From the NCBI GenBank assembly GCA_964058805.1, contig CAXKVV010002144.1, positions 62,001 to 126,000 on the forward strand: a DNA stretch of 64,000 nt, read 5' to 3'. The translations under genes and the position numbers were made by a program. Positions within the stretch are counted from its first letter, which is position 1; every line of letters starts with the position of its first letter. Source of the DNA: Schoenoplectus triqueter. Taxonomy: Eukaryota; Streptophyta; Magnoliopsida; Poales; Cyperaceae. A model generated the notes under the pieces. It was not told the DNA's origin, did no database searches, and saw nothing but the letters and a program-made list of their open reading frames with translations. Positions 35,301-46,863 of this stretch are shown here, in pieces.

Positions 35301-36083
35301 GGTGCTTGGTGTGGCGAGCAAGCAGCAGCAACAGGCACGAGGGGATTCCTCAGCACTGAAGGAACTCTTGAAGGGGAAAAAGATTCTGGTAGTGGATGAT
35401 AATGCAATTAATAGAAAAGTTGCTTGGGGTGCTTTGAAGAAGTATGGAGCTGTTGTCAGATGCGTTGACAGTGGCAAGGATGCAATTCGGATTCTTCGGC
35501 CACCACATGAAATTGATGCTTGCTTCATGGATGTTCAGATGCCTGAAATGGATGGGTAAATCTTTGATCTCTTATTAACATTGAATGGATAGTTCATATG
35601 TTAATTATATCTGCCATGACTATTCATAAACTTAAAAGTATTGCAGTGACCCCATTTCTTTTGTAAATTTCATCCCATGTGAATATAGAAATCAACAGTT
35701 TGATGTTAGATCACTATGCATTTGAGAGGCACAACACTAACAAATACCAGACTTGACCTGACAAGCTGGTTTACTCTTGCAAATTAGTAACTATTAATTG
35801 AATCTTTTCAATACTACTTTTTAGATTTCAAGCTACCAGGTTAATACGTGGTGCTGAGAAAGAAGTAAATGAATTAATGCATCAAGGAGGGAAGCTAGTT
35901 GAGGCAGATCAGATCATGGGTTATTGGCATGTTCCAATACTAGCCGTGACAGCTGATGTCATACAAGCTACATATGAAGAATGCCTGCGATGTGGTATGG
36001 ATGGCTACGTCTCAAAGCCATTTGATGAACAGCAGCTCTACTCAGCTGTTGCACATTTCTTGGACTCGAACCCTGTTTCTTGA
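32318..36083 (+). pseudogene. AHK2/AHK3-like cytokinin-receptor histidine kinase, truncated and frameshifted
   Basis: Seven exons match a hybrid histidine kinase of the CHASE cytokinin-receptor type, by eye nearest AHK2. They are 32318-32504, 33461-33511, 33600-33829, 33913-34011, 34130-34781, 35049-35555 and 35825-36083. Visible in order are a membrane helix (VVVIVLLVGYIFYQ), the H box around TVSHEIRTPMNGVL, the N box (NLVGNSMKFT), G1 (DTGVGIP), F box (FTPFMQADSS), G2 (GGTGIGLSIS), a degenerate first receiver and a complete second receiver (VVDDNAINR, CFMDVQMPEMDG, YVSKPF). Splice sites and phases fit except that exon 2 is 51 rather than 52 bases: one base is missing just before the H box, so the reading goes to a stop within that exon. 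In exon 5 the frame ends at TAA 34307-34309, and G1 lies in another frame. No CHASE-domain exon is seen in the preceding DNA. In functional relatives the kinase senses cytokinin and passes phosphate to AHP proteins; this copy probably cannot. Confidence 0.85.
32740..33050 (+). repeat. Intronic duplication inside the kinase locus
   Basis: Within intron 1 the stretch starting GATGAATATGAACCCCAG (32740) recurs at 32920 as GATGGACATGACCCCAG. Both are followed by TGCTGATATGGATTTGAG, with similarity of more than 80 bp and a period of about 180 bp. It does not affect coding sequence. Confidence 0.65.
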
Positions 36084-36299
36084 TGCATCGCAGATACCCG
36101 GTTGCTTAAATACAGTGTCATTGTAAGATGATTTAGGCATATGGGTTTCAAGAAGGGCGTGTTGTACACTTGAGAAACCTTGTGGTGGTGTCACATGTTG
36201 AAGCCTTCTAGCATTGTTTGAGGTATATATTCAGTAATAATTATGAGTTCTCAGTAATTATATGTAATCATATGTGGCTGCAGTCTCTGAGTTAAAATG

Positions 36300-38116
36300 A
36301 GATCAAGTATGATCAACTGGCCGCACTGGATTTTCAGAAAACCTTTTAATTTTTTGCATGTACAACAGCATAGAAAAGCATAAAAAAAAGAAGTCCCTAA
36401 ATTGTCTTAACTAATTTATAACCATAGCTCCAATGCATGTTCCTGATATGACTGGGAACAGTTACAGTAGGTATCTCATAAGCTTTCTCAATGTTTTGTA
36501 GTTTGCCAATAACTGTTTCGGTCAAATTTTGGTGCTTTGAACTTTGATATAATTTGTATGAATCACCTGATCGGTGAAAATGTTCGATTGCATCTAGGAG
36601 TGCTGTGGTTAAATTTCCATTTCCATCCACCATGGATAGGACGATACTAATTGATTTTGGAATTGCAGATTGGATAAAAAACAGAACTCTCCATTGATCA
36701 AGTTCCATGTTTGTGGTGCAGTATTATGATCATTAGCGTGTAGAGATGTGAAAAGCTATGTGGAAGTTTTGTTTCGTTATATGTGTATATTGTCACAATT
36801 AGCTTATGATCCATGAAGTAGGTTAAACGTGTATGTTCTGTGCATAGATTTGTAAGTTAGTCCTGCAAAGTTTAGTTGCTTTTGTTGGACATGAGAGGAG
36901 TTTCACTGTAAATGTTCTTGTACAGATTAAGTTTTGTCTACCTAAATAGCAGAAGTAAATTTGTTATATAAACAACCCACTTAACCATCTCAAATGATAT
37001 TGTTTTCAGAACTGTTTCCCAGCTGAAGAATGATGTTTGTCCCTTGTTGCAATGTTTGCATACCTAATTAAGGATGGCAAGATTAGGATACTGTTAGTTG
37101 CATTTGATCCACCAACTAATCCCATAGAATATAAGAATTCCTGAATAAGAGTTGGCGGTTGCAAGTGGTGCAAAACTCGGTGCTGCAATCGCAACAGTAG
37201 GGGATGTAATTGACCAACTGCAAAGGGGCTTTCTTGTAAATAGCAGCAATTTTAGGCTGTCCTTGATGAATAAGTTTGAACTTCTATACTTATTTTGGTT
37301 ACAGGTATTTCATAATAAAAAGGCCGATCGTGGATAAATGGTGCAATGTCTTTTGTCAAGTAGTCAAAGAAATCGGCTTGACAGAGAGTAAAGCTTGGTA
37401 TTTTATGCTGGTAATTCTTTGGTAAATGGTTCATAAAAAAATGTCTCAGGCTGGTACATAGAGTAGAGCTTGGTACTTAATACTGGTAATTCTTGGATAA
37501 CATAAATTTAGGCTGTTTCTCCATTTCCCCACGCTTATTTATTTCCATCTGATTCTCCGTCTGAAAGATGCCCCTAAGAAGAATCTTGCTCCAAATATTT
37601 ACTTTTATTGTGTTAATATTCAACTTGTTTGCCAATATGAAAAACATTCAAATCTAAGTCCTTTGAATATTTCGTAGAAACGTACGTAATTATTCATCAG
37701 TTGCAAGATTCAAATTTTGTGATAATTAACGTAAAAGATACGATGCAATGCTCAAATTGATGTAGAAATAAGTTCCAAAATTTTGCAATTGTTAGCTTGA
37801 TAATTTGATCAGATTGATGTGTCCATTTTTATGCAATGATGACGGTGACTACGTTTATACATATAAAATAAAATGCTAATTACAAATGGTACTTTCATAA
37901 TTTTCACAAAATGTACTGTAAGTACACAAATTCTGATGAAATATCACCGTTTTATTAATTTGGTCCTTACAATTTAAAAGTATGAATTGAATCCTTAAAC
38001 TACCACTTTTTACAATTCATTAATTTGGCATGAAATGAATTTGAAAAATATTACAATTTATTTATTTCGGAGAATTGGGCATGTTTGTTTAGAATCTAAA
38101 ACGCAATTGATTACTA
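36300..38116. other. Kinase 3' flank and intergenic DNA, no gene seen
   Basis: Positions 36084 to about 36290 probably held the 3' untranslated region. Beyond that, short frames on both strands match nothing I know, and no element ends were found. Confidence 0.4.
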
Positions 38117-38124
38117 CTTCCATG

Positions 38125-38626
38125 TAGGGTGTGCAAATGGATCGGTTTAATTGGTTTTGAACCGAACCGTTAAATTTTGGACTATTTGGTTCGGTTTTTC
38201 GGTTTAAAAATTTCGGTTCGGTTGAAAATTTTTGCTTATTCAGTTTTTGTTCTTTGGTTCAATTTTGATTTTTCTAAATCCGATAAACCAAATAAACCAA
38301 ATAGTCCAAAATTTATCAAATAATTTTATTTTACTTAATATAAATAAGAATTATATCAAAGATAATCTAAATATATTTATTTTGTATAAGTTTTATTTAG
38401 TTATTTTGTTTATCTTTTAAACTATTTATTTTTTCTATCAATTTTTATAACTTTTGATATTTTTTATTTCTCTTTAAATAATATTATTTCGGTTTATTCG
38501 GTTTTCGGTTTATTCGGTCAATATTTTTAAAAGTTTGATTTGATTTATAATTTGACAAACTAAAAAAAAACTTCAGATATTTATAATTATTTCGGTTTGA
38601 ACCGAACCGTCCGTTTACACACCCTA
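38125..38626. mobile_element. hAT-type non-autonomous element with 8-bp duplication
   Basis: The 502-bp element starts TAGGGTGTGCAAATGG and ends CCGTTTACACACCCTA. It is flanked by perfect CTTCCATG repeats (38117-38124 and 38627-38634). Subterminal GGTTCGGTTT / AACCGAACC words occur at both ends around an AT-rich core. An 8-bp duplication and these ends indicate hAT. No transposase is encoded. Confidence 0.88.
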
Positions 38627-39013
38627 CTTCCATGGCATATGACCAACTAGTTTGGATAATTAACTGAGCATAAATTTTCAATTCATAATTTCCTTTTGCT
38701 TCTTAGTTTTTTCCATTGTATTGACCACCACTGCTGTTGCGAGCTTTAGATGGCCACCGCCTATTTGCTGGACACTACTACCTTGTTTCGGTACATTTTT
38801 TTTTTTTGAGGGGTTGGGGGGTGGACCGACACGCACAGTACTTCTTAGGGATGATTTTTTGGACAGCTTGATGCAAGCATTAACTTCTTATTAATAAAAT
38901 CGTTGGCAGGCTCTGCAAATCTTTCAAAAACAAAATAAAAGTACTAGGATAGGAAACGTGGAGGAATGAGAGGGAGAGAAAGATTGCTGCAGAGGTGTGG
39001 AACTACCTCAATG

Positions 39014-39410
39014 ATTAGGGCTGATAAAAAAACTTCGTAGTTCGTGGTTCGTTTTCGTTCGGGATCGACTCGTTATTAGCTCGTTCGTTAGTGAATCGAG
39101 TCGTTAATGAGCCGAGTTTGAGCTTTGGTTAGCTCGGCTCGTTTGGCTCGGTAAACTATTATATCAAATTTGTATGAAATATATTATTATTAGTTATTTT
39201 AATAATTTTTGTATAAATTTTGATATAAAATATTATAAAAAAACATTATTAATTATTAAATAAGTCTTAACAAACCTTTACAAACCATTTCGATTAGTTT
39301 GTTAACTTAACAAATCAATTTTAAATCAAAACTTTTGACTCAAAAGTAATTAACGAGCCAACTCAGCTTAGCTTGATGTAGCTCGGCTTGGCTGGAATAT
39401 TTAGGCAGGG
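39014..39410. repeat. Decayed GGCTCG-rich hAT-like element
   Basis: The left end TTAGGGCTGATAAAAAAAC is followed by GTTCG and GAGCCGAG words. The right part has GAGCCAACTCAGC and AGCTCGGCTTGGC. The right terminus is lost. Layout as in the other hAT-like repeats nearby. Confidence 0.45.
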
Positions 39411-39560
39411 GCAGGAACTGAGAGCATAATAACACATAGGAAGAGTGGCCAATTTAACACATAGGAAGAGAACCAAAGATAATTTTTTGCCATGTGGGCA
39501 GCGGTTTTTCTGGCAGCGAAAATTTTAGCTGACATGGTGGTTTTAAAGGTGGGGTGTGGG

Positions 39561-39970
39561 TAGGGGTGTCAATTATCAATCCGATCCGATTTGAATTTAA
39601 TCCGATCTGATATGATTCGAAAATGAATGGGTCGGGTATAGATTTAATTTTTTTGATCCGAATCGGATCTGATCGGGTTCGGGTCAACCCGACCCGATCC
39701 GATTAATTATGATTTTTGAAGTAATTTTATGATTTAGTACTAATTAAATATTAAATATATACTAATTATATACTAATTAAGATTAATTATAAATTAATTA
39801 ATATTTAATTACTTAAAATTATATAAAAATAATTAATAAATATTTAATTATTTTATACGGGTCGGATATGGATTAAGATTTTTTGACTTAAATTTAATCG
39901 GATCGAAACAAAAATAATAATAAAATAATATGACCCGATCCGACCCCGACCCACCCCATTGACACCCATA
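39561..39970. mobile_element. hAT-type element, GATCCGA-rich
   Basis: The left end TAGGGGTGTCAAT and right end ATTGACACCCATA form the terminal inverted repeat. Inside, CCGATCCGATTT and CCCGATCCGACCCC sit at opposite ends of an AT-rich core. The flanking 8-mers GGTGTGGG and GATGTGGA match at six of eight bases, in keeping with an old hAT insertion. Confidence 0.7.
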
Positions 39971-40119
39971 GATGTGGAGATGAAGTGCTGCCGAGAGATG
40001 AGCAAAATATAGGATGTTGGATACTAGATGTTTGATGTAATAGAGTCACGGGGAATTTGGTAGCCACAGCCAATTTTTTTTTTAAAAAAAAAAGAGTGGG
40101 AGAAAGAGATGACTTAAAA

Positions 40120-41122
40120 CATTTTTTTTTTGAAATAAAAGTTAAAAATATTCCGTATAAAATCACATGATTGGACAGTTTTTCGATCAAATAGCATGGC
40201 CCGGGTTATTTTTTCGGACCAACATAGGTGGCCAAATTAAAAATTCGAACATGAATTTTTCCAAAAAAAATTTACCTAGAACCATGGTCCGAAAAATTAA
40301 TTCGGGCCATCGATCATGGTCCAAAAATTTATCTGGGGCCATCAATTTTTAATTATTGTTAATTATAAACTTCAATAAGTTTATGATTGTTTAAATTAGA
40401 GTTTAACTATTTGGAAAAAGAAAATTTTGATTAGAAATTTTCATACAAATCTATTATTTATCATGTAATATATATTTAATCAGAATCAATTAATATTAAC
40501 TATTTTGATAATTATGTTGGTGTTTTTATTATTATTTAAATTATCGTTGTTAATGGTGTTGGGCAAAAAAAAATCATAATGGTTATTTGGATATTATAAT
40601 AGAATATTAAAATATAATATCATAATGGTTATTTGGATATTTAATAGAATATTAAAATATAATTTCATAATGGTTCTTTGGATGAGATTCTTTTTGCTAT
40701 ATATATATATATATATATATATATAGATAATTATCAATGGTAATTTAAACAATAACAAGTTTATCAAAGTTTATAATTAATAATCAATGTTAATTTAAGC
40801 AACAATAAACTTATCAAAGTATATAATTAATTATAAATGATAATTTAAATAATAATAAACTCATCAAAGTTTGTAATTAACGTTGATAGGAAAAAATGAT
40901 GGCCGGAGATAATTTTTCAGACCATGGTTGATGGCCCGAATTAATTTTTCGGACCATGGTTCTGGGTAAAATAAAATGAAAAAAAAAAACATGATCCGAA
41001 TTTAAAGCCACCTATATTGGTCCGAAAAATAACCCAGACCATACTATCTGATTGAAAAAAATTGCCAATCATGTGATTTCATGTGGAATATTTTTAACTG
41101 TTTTTATTTTTACAAAAATTTG
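40120..41122. mobile_element. Foldback element with 9-bp duplication, MULE-like
   Basis: The 1003-bp element is flanked by GACTTAAAA on both sides (40111-40119 and 41123-41131). The terminal inverted arms are about 220 bp: GTTAAAAATATTCC, AATCACATGATTGG, CATGGTCCGAAAAATTAATT and GGGCCATC on the left all have their complements in reverse order on the right (to GGAATATTTTTAAC). A 9-bp duplication and long inverted repeats are typical of Mutator-like elements. The core holds about 2.5 copies of a 48-bp repeat (TCATAATGGTTATTTGG, 40576-40680), a TA microsatellite (40700-40723) and repeated TTATAATTAATAATCAATG-like units (40724-40880). No coding capacity. Confidence 0.8.
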
Positions 41123-41131
41123 GACTTAAAA

Positions 41132-42054
41132 TGGAAGATAGACCAAATTGAACGCAGCTGAATATATTTGACTCATTTAATTTTTACCAAGTTTTGATGT
41201 TATTGGGTTGTGTACGGCTTATGATGTTATCGGGTTGAGTACAAATTATGATTTTGGTTAATCAGCCATATATATAGTCACATATCACATACTTTTTAAA
41301 CTTTATATGTAGGATAATCATATCAAATAGTCATTTAAGAATTGAATTCTACTTTCAGTTTTGGTTATTGTTGATTTATTATGTGTTTGTTGTTATGTAT
41401 TATATTTTATGAATTTCACTTGTGAACCTTCATTATTATAAATTATCTCTTATAATTTTCTTTTGTGAAACTTTTAAAATATATAATTTTATAATTCGTT
41501 ATTCTGTTTAATAATATATTTTTATCCTTAATTTTGGTGTTTCTAATATAATATTTAAATATTAAGAAAAGTAATAAAAAATATTGTTCAATTAAAATGT
41601 CAATCCATTTAATTCGGAAAACCCGCAAAAATCTGTACATAAAAATTTATATGGATCGGATTGGATTACAGTGGATTAACTAAAGATGTTTTCAACCCGC
41701 TATAATCAGATTGAATTTAAATTTTAATAAAAAAAAGAGGAAATCTTATAATCCCCGGTCTGCTATCCCCCGATTTCGTCCCCGGCTCCAAATCTAGTCG
41801 CAAATTAAATGAACAGACTTGCGCTTCTAATTTAAACCCACGTGTTAATTATTGTGTTCGATAAATTTTCTATTTTTAGTAAGTAGGCAATTCACTCAGG
41901 ACGTCCATGAAATTTAGCAGTTTCGTGGCACGATAAATTTTCTATTTTTTGATCCACGTGTTATTTTGGTCTCCATTTCTTTTCGTTTTTGGACACCCAA
42001 ACTAATTGAAGTAAAAATAATTTGAAGACATGCTTTACAAATGTAAATATAAAA
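41132..42054. other. AT-rich intergenic DNA
   Basis: No gene seen. TAATCCCCGG at 41749-41758 is mirrored by CCGGGGATTA at 43214-43223, about 1.5 kb away, with about 30 bp of imperfect inverted similarity. This may mark the two ends of one old element that spans the tandem repeats in between. Confidence 0.4.
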
Positions 42055-42357
42055 AGGTGACATAATCTGATCCAATCCGAGAAATTTGTCCGACCTGTTC
42101 GAATCTGATCTAATTTTTTAGAAAAATCAAATTGATCTGGTCTGATTCGAACCCAACCTAACCCGACTTGACCCAATCCGAGATCAAATAACTTGTAATC
42201 CAATCAAAATCAATCTTAAATTTGAAAAAATCAATATATAAATTGATTCGGCCCGACCTGATTTCTTCTAAAAGGTCAAACTGATTCGGTCCAACCTGTC
42301 TGAATCTGTACCCGACCTGACCCGTCTGAACCCGACTCGACCCACCCGATTGCATTA
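42055..42357. repeat. Decayed CCCGACC-type hAT-like element
   Basis: ATCTGATCCAATCCGAG, ACTTGACCCAATCCGAG and CGACTCGACCCACCCGATTG belong to the same word family as the element at 25751. The left terminus is lost; the right end CCCACCCGATTG is recognisable. Confidence 0.5.
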
Positions 42358-42515
42358 AACCAAGATATAAACACTTCAAAGCAAGATATAAACACATAAA
42401 AGTAAAATATAAATATCTAAAATCAAAATATAAACACCTGCAAAGCAAGATATAAACACTTGAAAGCAAAATATAAGCACCTAAAAGCAAAATATAAACA
42501 TCTGAAATCAGGAGT
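42358..42515. repeat. Tandem repeat, unit about 20 bp
   Basis: About seven imperfect copies of a unit like AAAGCAAGATATAAACACCT follow one another. Looser copies of ATATAAACAC continue to about 42850. No coding meaning is apparent. Confidence 0.75.
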
Positions 42516-44855
42516 TTAGATTTTTAATTACAGATTTATAGTGTTCATAACTACTAATGAGGTTTTTATTAGTTTGATTACAATAAGAAATAAATTGACA
42601 AATACATCTAAATGCTAATTATAAACACCGACTTCAGATATATAAACACACAAACATCAACGATGATTCCTTAAAAATATTAACGTCTTAATGCTAATTA
42701 TGAACACCAACATTAAATATATAAACACATAGATATAATCACAAGTATAAACACATAAAACTAAGATATAATCACTTTTCATTCAAATATAAATAAATAT
42801 CATATCAAATCAATTACATATTAAATTTATAATTAAGTATATATATTAGTAAAAACACATGTAACCAAGATGTAATCGTTTTTAATTGAAAAATAAATAT
42901 CTATGGTAATAATTTAATTGCATATTAAATTCACCATGTATCTATATACTGGATAGAGTATTGGATATGAAAACATATTTTGAGAAAAAAAATCAATACA
43001 TATAATATAATAACAAAAGGTTAACGCATCTGATCATATGAATTCAAATTATCCATGATATTCAGATATAATTTGAAGTCCTTTCGGTCAGCAAGAGAAA
43101 ATTATTTTTTTTTTCAGAAGAGAGACGCGACAACACTTGTTTTTCTATTATTTTGACTGGTCAAAGTCGCTGGGCTGGTCAATTGCACACATGTTAGATG
43201 TGGGGGACGCTAACCGGGGATTAAATTGAGGGTACTGTTAGCACTACCCTAAAAAAAATCATCGACCCGTCCGTTATAACACCTAAATTATTGCGGCCTA
43301 ATTTTTCCAACGTTTTTTTCTTTCAAAAAGGATGTTGCACAGTAAACTCACCTATATCTATAGTATTTTCTAATTGCTAGAATATGAAGCGTAAAATTAG
43401 AATGCTGCTGGGCATCAAATCTCTATGTGCTTCTAACTAAAATAATATATTATTATTTTCGAATTTCATTTATGACTTTATATTTTATAATAAAATTTTA
43501 TATTTTGAAACTTTACAAATATATCTATATATATTATTTTTTAGTGAAAGATGAGAGTATAAGTCACAAATTTTTTAACTTATGGCTGTTTTGGAGGTCA
43601 TTTTGTACCATTAATAGTAACAAATCTGGGAATTATTTGTTGAAGTCAAAAATTCGCGATTCGAGTATAATACGGGTATAATTTGAGAATATTATATTTT
43701 ATATAATATAAATAAAAAATATATTATATCGATAAAATTTGAAAATATATTAAAAATTGTAAAATTCTAATTGAAATAATATATAATATATATTTTTTCC
43801 AAATAATCATGAATAAAACGTTTTTTTAACCAAAAACGTATTATATATTAAACCGATGAATTATTCATGAAATATCCGTTATGGATAAAAAATAAATTAT
43901 TCACAAATAATTCACGCACCTTGTGGCTATGGTAGCACTTGAGCTATAGATCACTGATATTTATTTTGAATTTTGAAAGCGATTTATTTTTATATGTAAT
44001 ACTTATTTTTATATGTAAAAATATATTCTTTTGTGCAAATAATGAACTGCTTACACCATCATATTGCCGGTTCAAAAAAGTCTGAGAGCTGCAAAGAGGG
44101 TGTTTCTACTGATTCTTGTAGCCCCGAGTATATATTTTAGTTGGATGTGGAAAGAAAGGTTTGACGCTGTTCAAAACGCACTAGTTTTTTTCGAAATATG
44201 ATCCGGAAATCAGGAACGTGATTTTTTTTTTCCGAGTAAAAAATTTACCTGACGGTTGCCTTCTTTCTCGACTGGTAACTAATTCGGTAGCAAGAGTTGT
44301 CATCATTCTTTTTGTTGTTATCTATTGATTCTCCTTTTATTTTCACCCAAAACTAAGAAAGAGATGGTTACTTTCATTGTCCTCGTTGTACAAGCTGATC
44401 AAGTGGAATTTCAACAAGTAATGCTCTTAAGCCGATTAGTTTTTAAATTATAGCCTTAATGTTTAATGTAATTGGACGACTGGTTACGCGCGATTGATTG
44501 AAATTATCAAGTAGCCACATTTAATTGTCAGCAAAGGGAATTACCAATTCCTCACCTGCACAACGTTTCTTGAGGTAAAACAAAGGAAGAAAGCGTCCCA
44601 CAACCACCAAACACTATGCCAGACATTGACATTGAATTTGGGAATATGATGGAGCGCCTTTCACTCTAATCCAATAAATGTTTGATTGCACTCCTCTCGC
44701 GTTCTCCAACTGTATGATCTGAGCATTAAAATGTTCAACCGAACAGGAATTCATATCCCTTGACGAACTACCAGGCAATACATATAAGAATGTTCTTTAG
44801 TTGCATAGCCTTTGTAAAGGCTAGGTAGGGTAATTAAGTGGAAGCAACACAGAGC
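42516..44855. other. Upstream region of the CASP-like gene, no other gene seen
   Basis: AT-rich DNA with small chance frames only. The last few hundred bases before 44856 should contain the promoter and 5' leader of the CASP-like gene, but I could not assign a TATA box or start site with confidence. Confidence 0.4.
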
Positions 44856-46819
44856 ATGGCAGTCTACGTTGATCGAGAGAAGCTCAAGGCAGTGGAGAGA
44901 AAGGTGAAGGTAGTAGAAGTTGCGCTCAGGTGTGTGACGTTGGTGCTCGGAGCTGCTGCGATTGCTCTGGTAATATCGAGTACAGAGGTCGGAGAGCTCA
45001 TGTCGGTTCGAGAGGAGGCCAAGTTCACTGATGTGAAGGCTATGGTGTAAGCTATTTTAGAATTTTCTACGCCTTGTTTCTTTTATTAATCGATTTCATC
45101 TTCATTGTTTCATGCGTTATCTTTTTGCTTTTAGCCGTGAAAAAGAGAAGATTTTCAAAATGGGTTATTTTGACACAATCTTGATAATAGACTTTTAAAT
45201 AAATATAAAAAATTTAAAAATATAAATTTTTTTATAGATATACCGTTTTATTTATAGATTGATAGTGTTTCAATTTTTATATAATTTCATTATTTTTTGA
45301 TAATCCATTAAAAACTGTTAAATTAGAATCGTTATAAATTATATAAAATACCGATCTTTGATGAACTATTAGACGATAATGAAAATATATGAAAATTGAA
45401 ACACTATATCAATCTATAAGAAAATGAATATATCTATAAAAAAAATTCTATTTTTAAGATTTTTTTAACGTTTATTTAAAAGTCCATTGTGAAAATCATT
45501 ATAAGTTTATAACCCATTGTCAAGGGATCCCTCCCAATTGAATTTAATATATATTCTATATAAGTCATTCGAAAAATATACATGGTTTTGATTTTTTTTA
45601 TTTGAGAAATATTTTTTCACAAAAATATATGTTAATCGTTGGATGTACCATAAAAATTAAAATATACTATAGTTGGTCACTGTAAAAGTAAAAAGGTTGG
45701 ATGTACTCTATAATTAATCACCGTAAAAATAAAAGATACATGTAAAAATTGGAGCTACGTTGTGATTAAATAAATGTGATAAACGTGTTAAACGAACCTT
45801 TAACTATACATGTAATCAAAATGTGATGAAAATGTGCAACTTAAATAAACATTTAGTATATTGGAGCTACGTTGCTGACTTGATGCTCTTAGTCTTGGGT
45901 CAAACGCACAAGTGACAAATCTTTTTAGCACTCAAGCTAAATTAAGTGAACTTGCGCGGTCCCATGTTTAGATATGAAAAGTTCAATTTTCTTTTTGGTT
46001 TCAAGTAGGCACATGTACGCTCAATTTTGATTGGATATGAGAAATTAAAGTAGTTAGTAATCTACCTACCCAATTATCAGCTGAAATATAATAATCAATT
46101 TTGTTACCCGATGCTCCAGGTTTTTGGTTATTGCAACTGGTTTGGCAGCGGCGTACAGCTTGGTGCAGTTAGTGAGATGCGTGGCGAGTTTATTGCAAGG
46201 TGGCCTGATCTACAGCAGAGTTGTTGCATGGGCCATCTTCACTGCAGACCAAGCAAGCACTTGCTAACACATATATCGTCAAATTTTCATAAAATTACCG
46301 CCATATATTATAATTATGCTCAATTTCATTTTTCTCTTTTGATCAAATTGTCTAAACTAAAAAAGATTTTCTTAACAAGTGAGTTATTTGCAGGACCTAT
46401 TAATTTTGACCATACCAAGTGCTCTCCTATATTTCATATGTATGGATCGCAATTGGTGTTCCAAACTGTTTTTTGCTTCATACATATCAATGTCAAATGT
46501 TCATATTGTTGGTCAAAACATGACTTAGCAATCAAGGCGTTACTAAACTTTTCCTTTGCAGATAATGTCCTACGTAATGCTCTCGGCTATAGCTGCAACG
46601 ATGCAAACAGCAATGGTAACAAAATATGGCCAGCCGGAGTTTCAATGGAGGAAGACATGCAGTGTCTTTAAACATTTCTGCTTTCAGTCCGGAGAGGGTG
46701 CTGTCATGGCAGCCTTAGTTAGCCTGGGTAGCATTTGTCTTTCTGGTATATCGGCCTTCAACTTGTTCCGTTTGTATGATTCGAAGTGGCTTCATTTAGA
46801 TGTTCCGGCCACCGGGTGA
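44856..46819 (+). CDS. CASP-like membrane protein (CASPL2 group), three exons
   Basis: This encodes a four-helix plasma-membrane protein of the CASP/CASPL (MARVEL-related) family; the CASP members organise the Casparian-strip membrane domain. Exons are 44856-45046, 46120-46252 and 46562-46819, giving 193 residues, the usual size. The four hydrophobic helices are near ALRCVTLVLGAAAIALVISS, FLVIATGLAAAYSLVQL, VVAWAIFTADQIMSYVML and VMAALVSLGSICLSGISAF. The conserved Arg of helix 1 (ALRCV) and Asp of helix 3 (TADQ) are present. Intron 1 begins GTAAGC and holds a MITE. Intron 2 has no GT donor: the join that restores the conserved DQ-IMSYV needs CAA then GCAAGC, a GC-AG intron with a weak last exon base. 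The C-terminus (SKWLHLDVPATG) is altered by a 21-bp direct repeat over the stop codon. An LTR element follows 44 bp later. An in-frame GTG at 44838 is less likely as start. Confidence 0.85.
45155..45525. mobile_element. Hairpin MITE in CASP-like intron 1
   Basis: The left part (GACTTTTAAATAAA, ACCGTTTTATTTATAGATTG, GTGTTTCAATTTTTATATAA) pairs with the right part (TTTATTTAAAAGTC and TTGAAACACTATATCAATCT). The ends read ATGGGTTAT and ATAACCCAT. The 371-bp element lies wholly inside the intron. A related diverged copy is at 2765. Confidence 0.75.
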
Positions 46820-46837
46820 TTCGAAGTGGCTTCATTT
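46778..46837 (+). repeat. 21-bp direct repeat across the CASP-like stop codon
   Basis: TGATTCGAAGTGGCTTCATT plus one more T occurs at 46778-46798 and again at 46817-46837, a spacing of 39 bp. The TGA stop at 46817-46819 is the first triplet of the second copy. Confidence 0.9.
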
Positions 46838-46863
46838 CTACATCAATTTTAGTAGGTTTAGTT

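Noticed and set aside
35016..35528. 170-codon minus-strand frame
   Set aside because: It is the complement of the kinase receiver-linker exon and has no features of its own.
46111..46671. 186-codon + frame over CASP-like exon 2, intron 2 and part of exon 3
   Set aside because: Wrong frame for the CASP-like protein; it reads through the intron and has no membrane-helix pattern.
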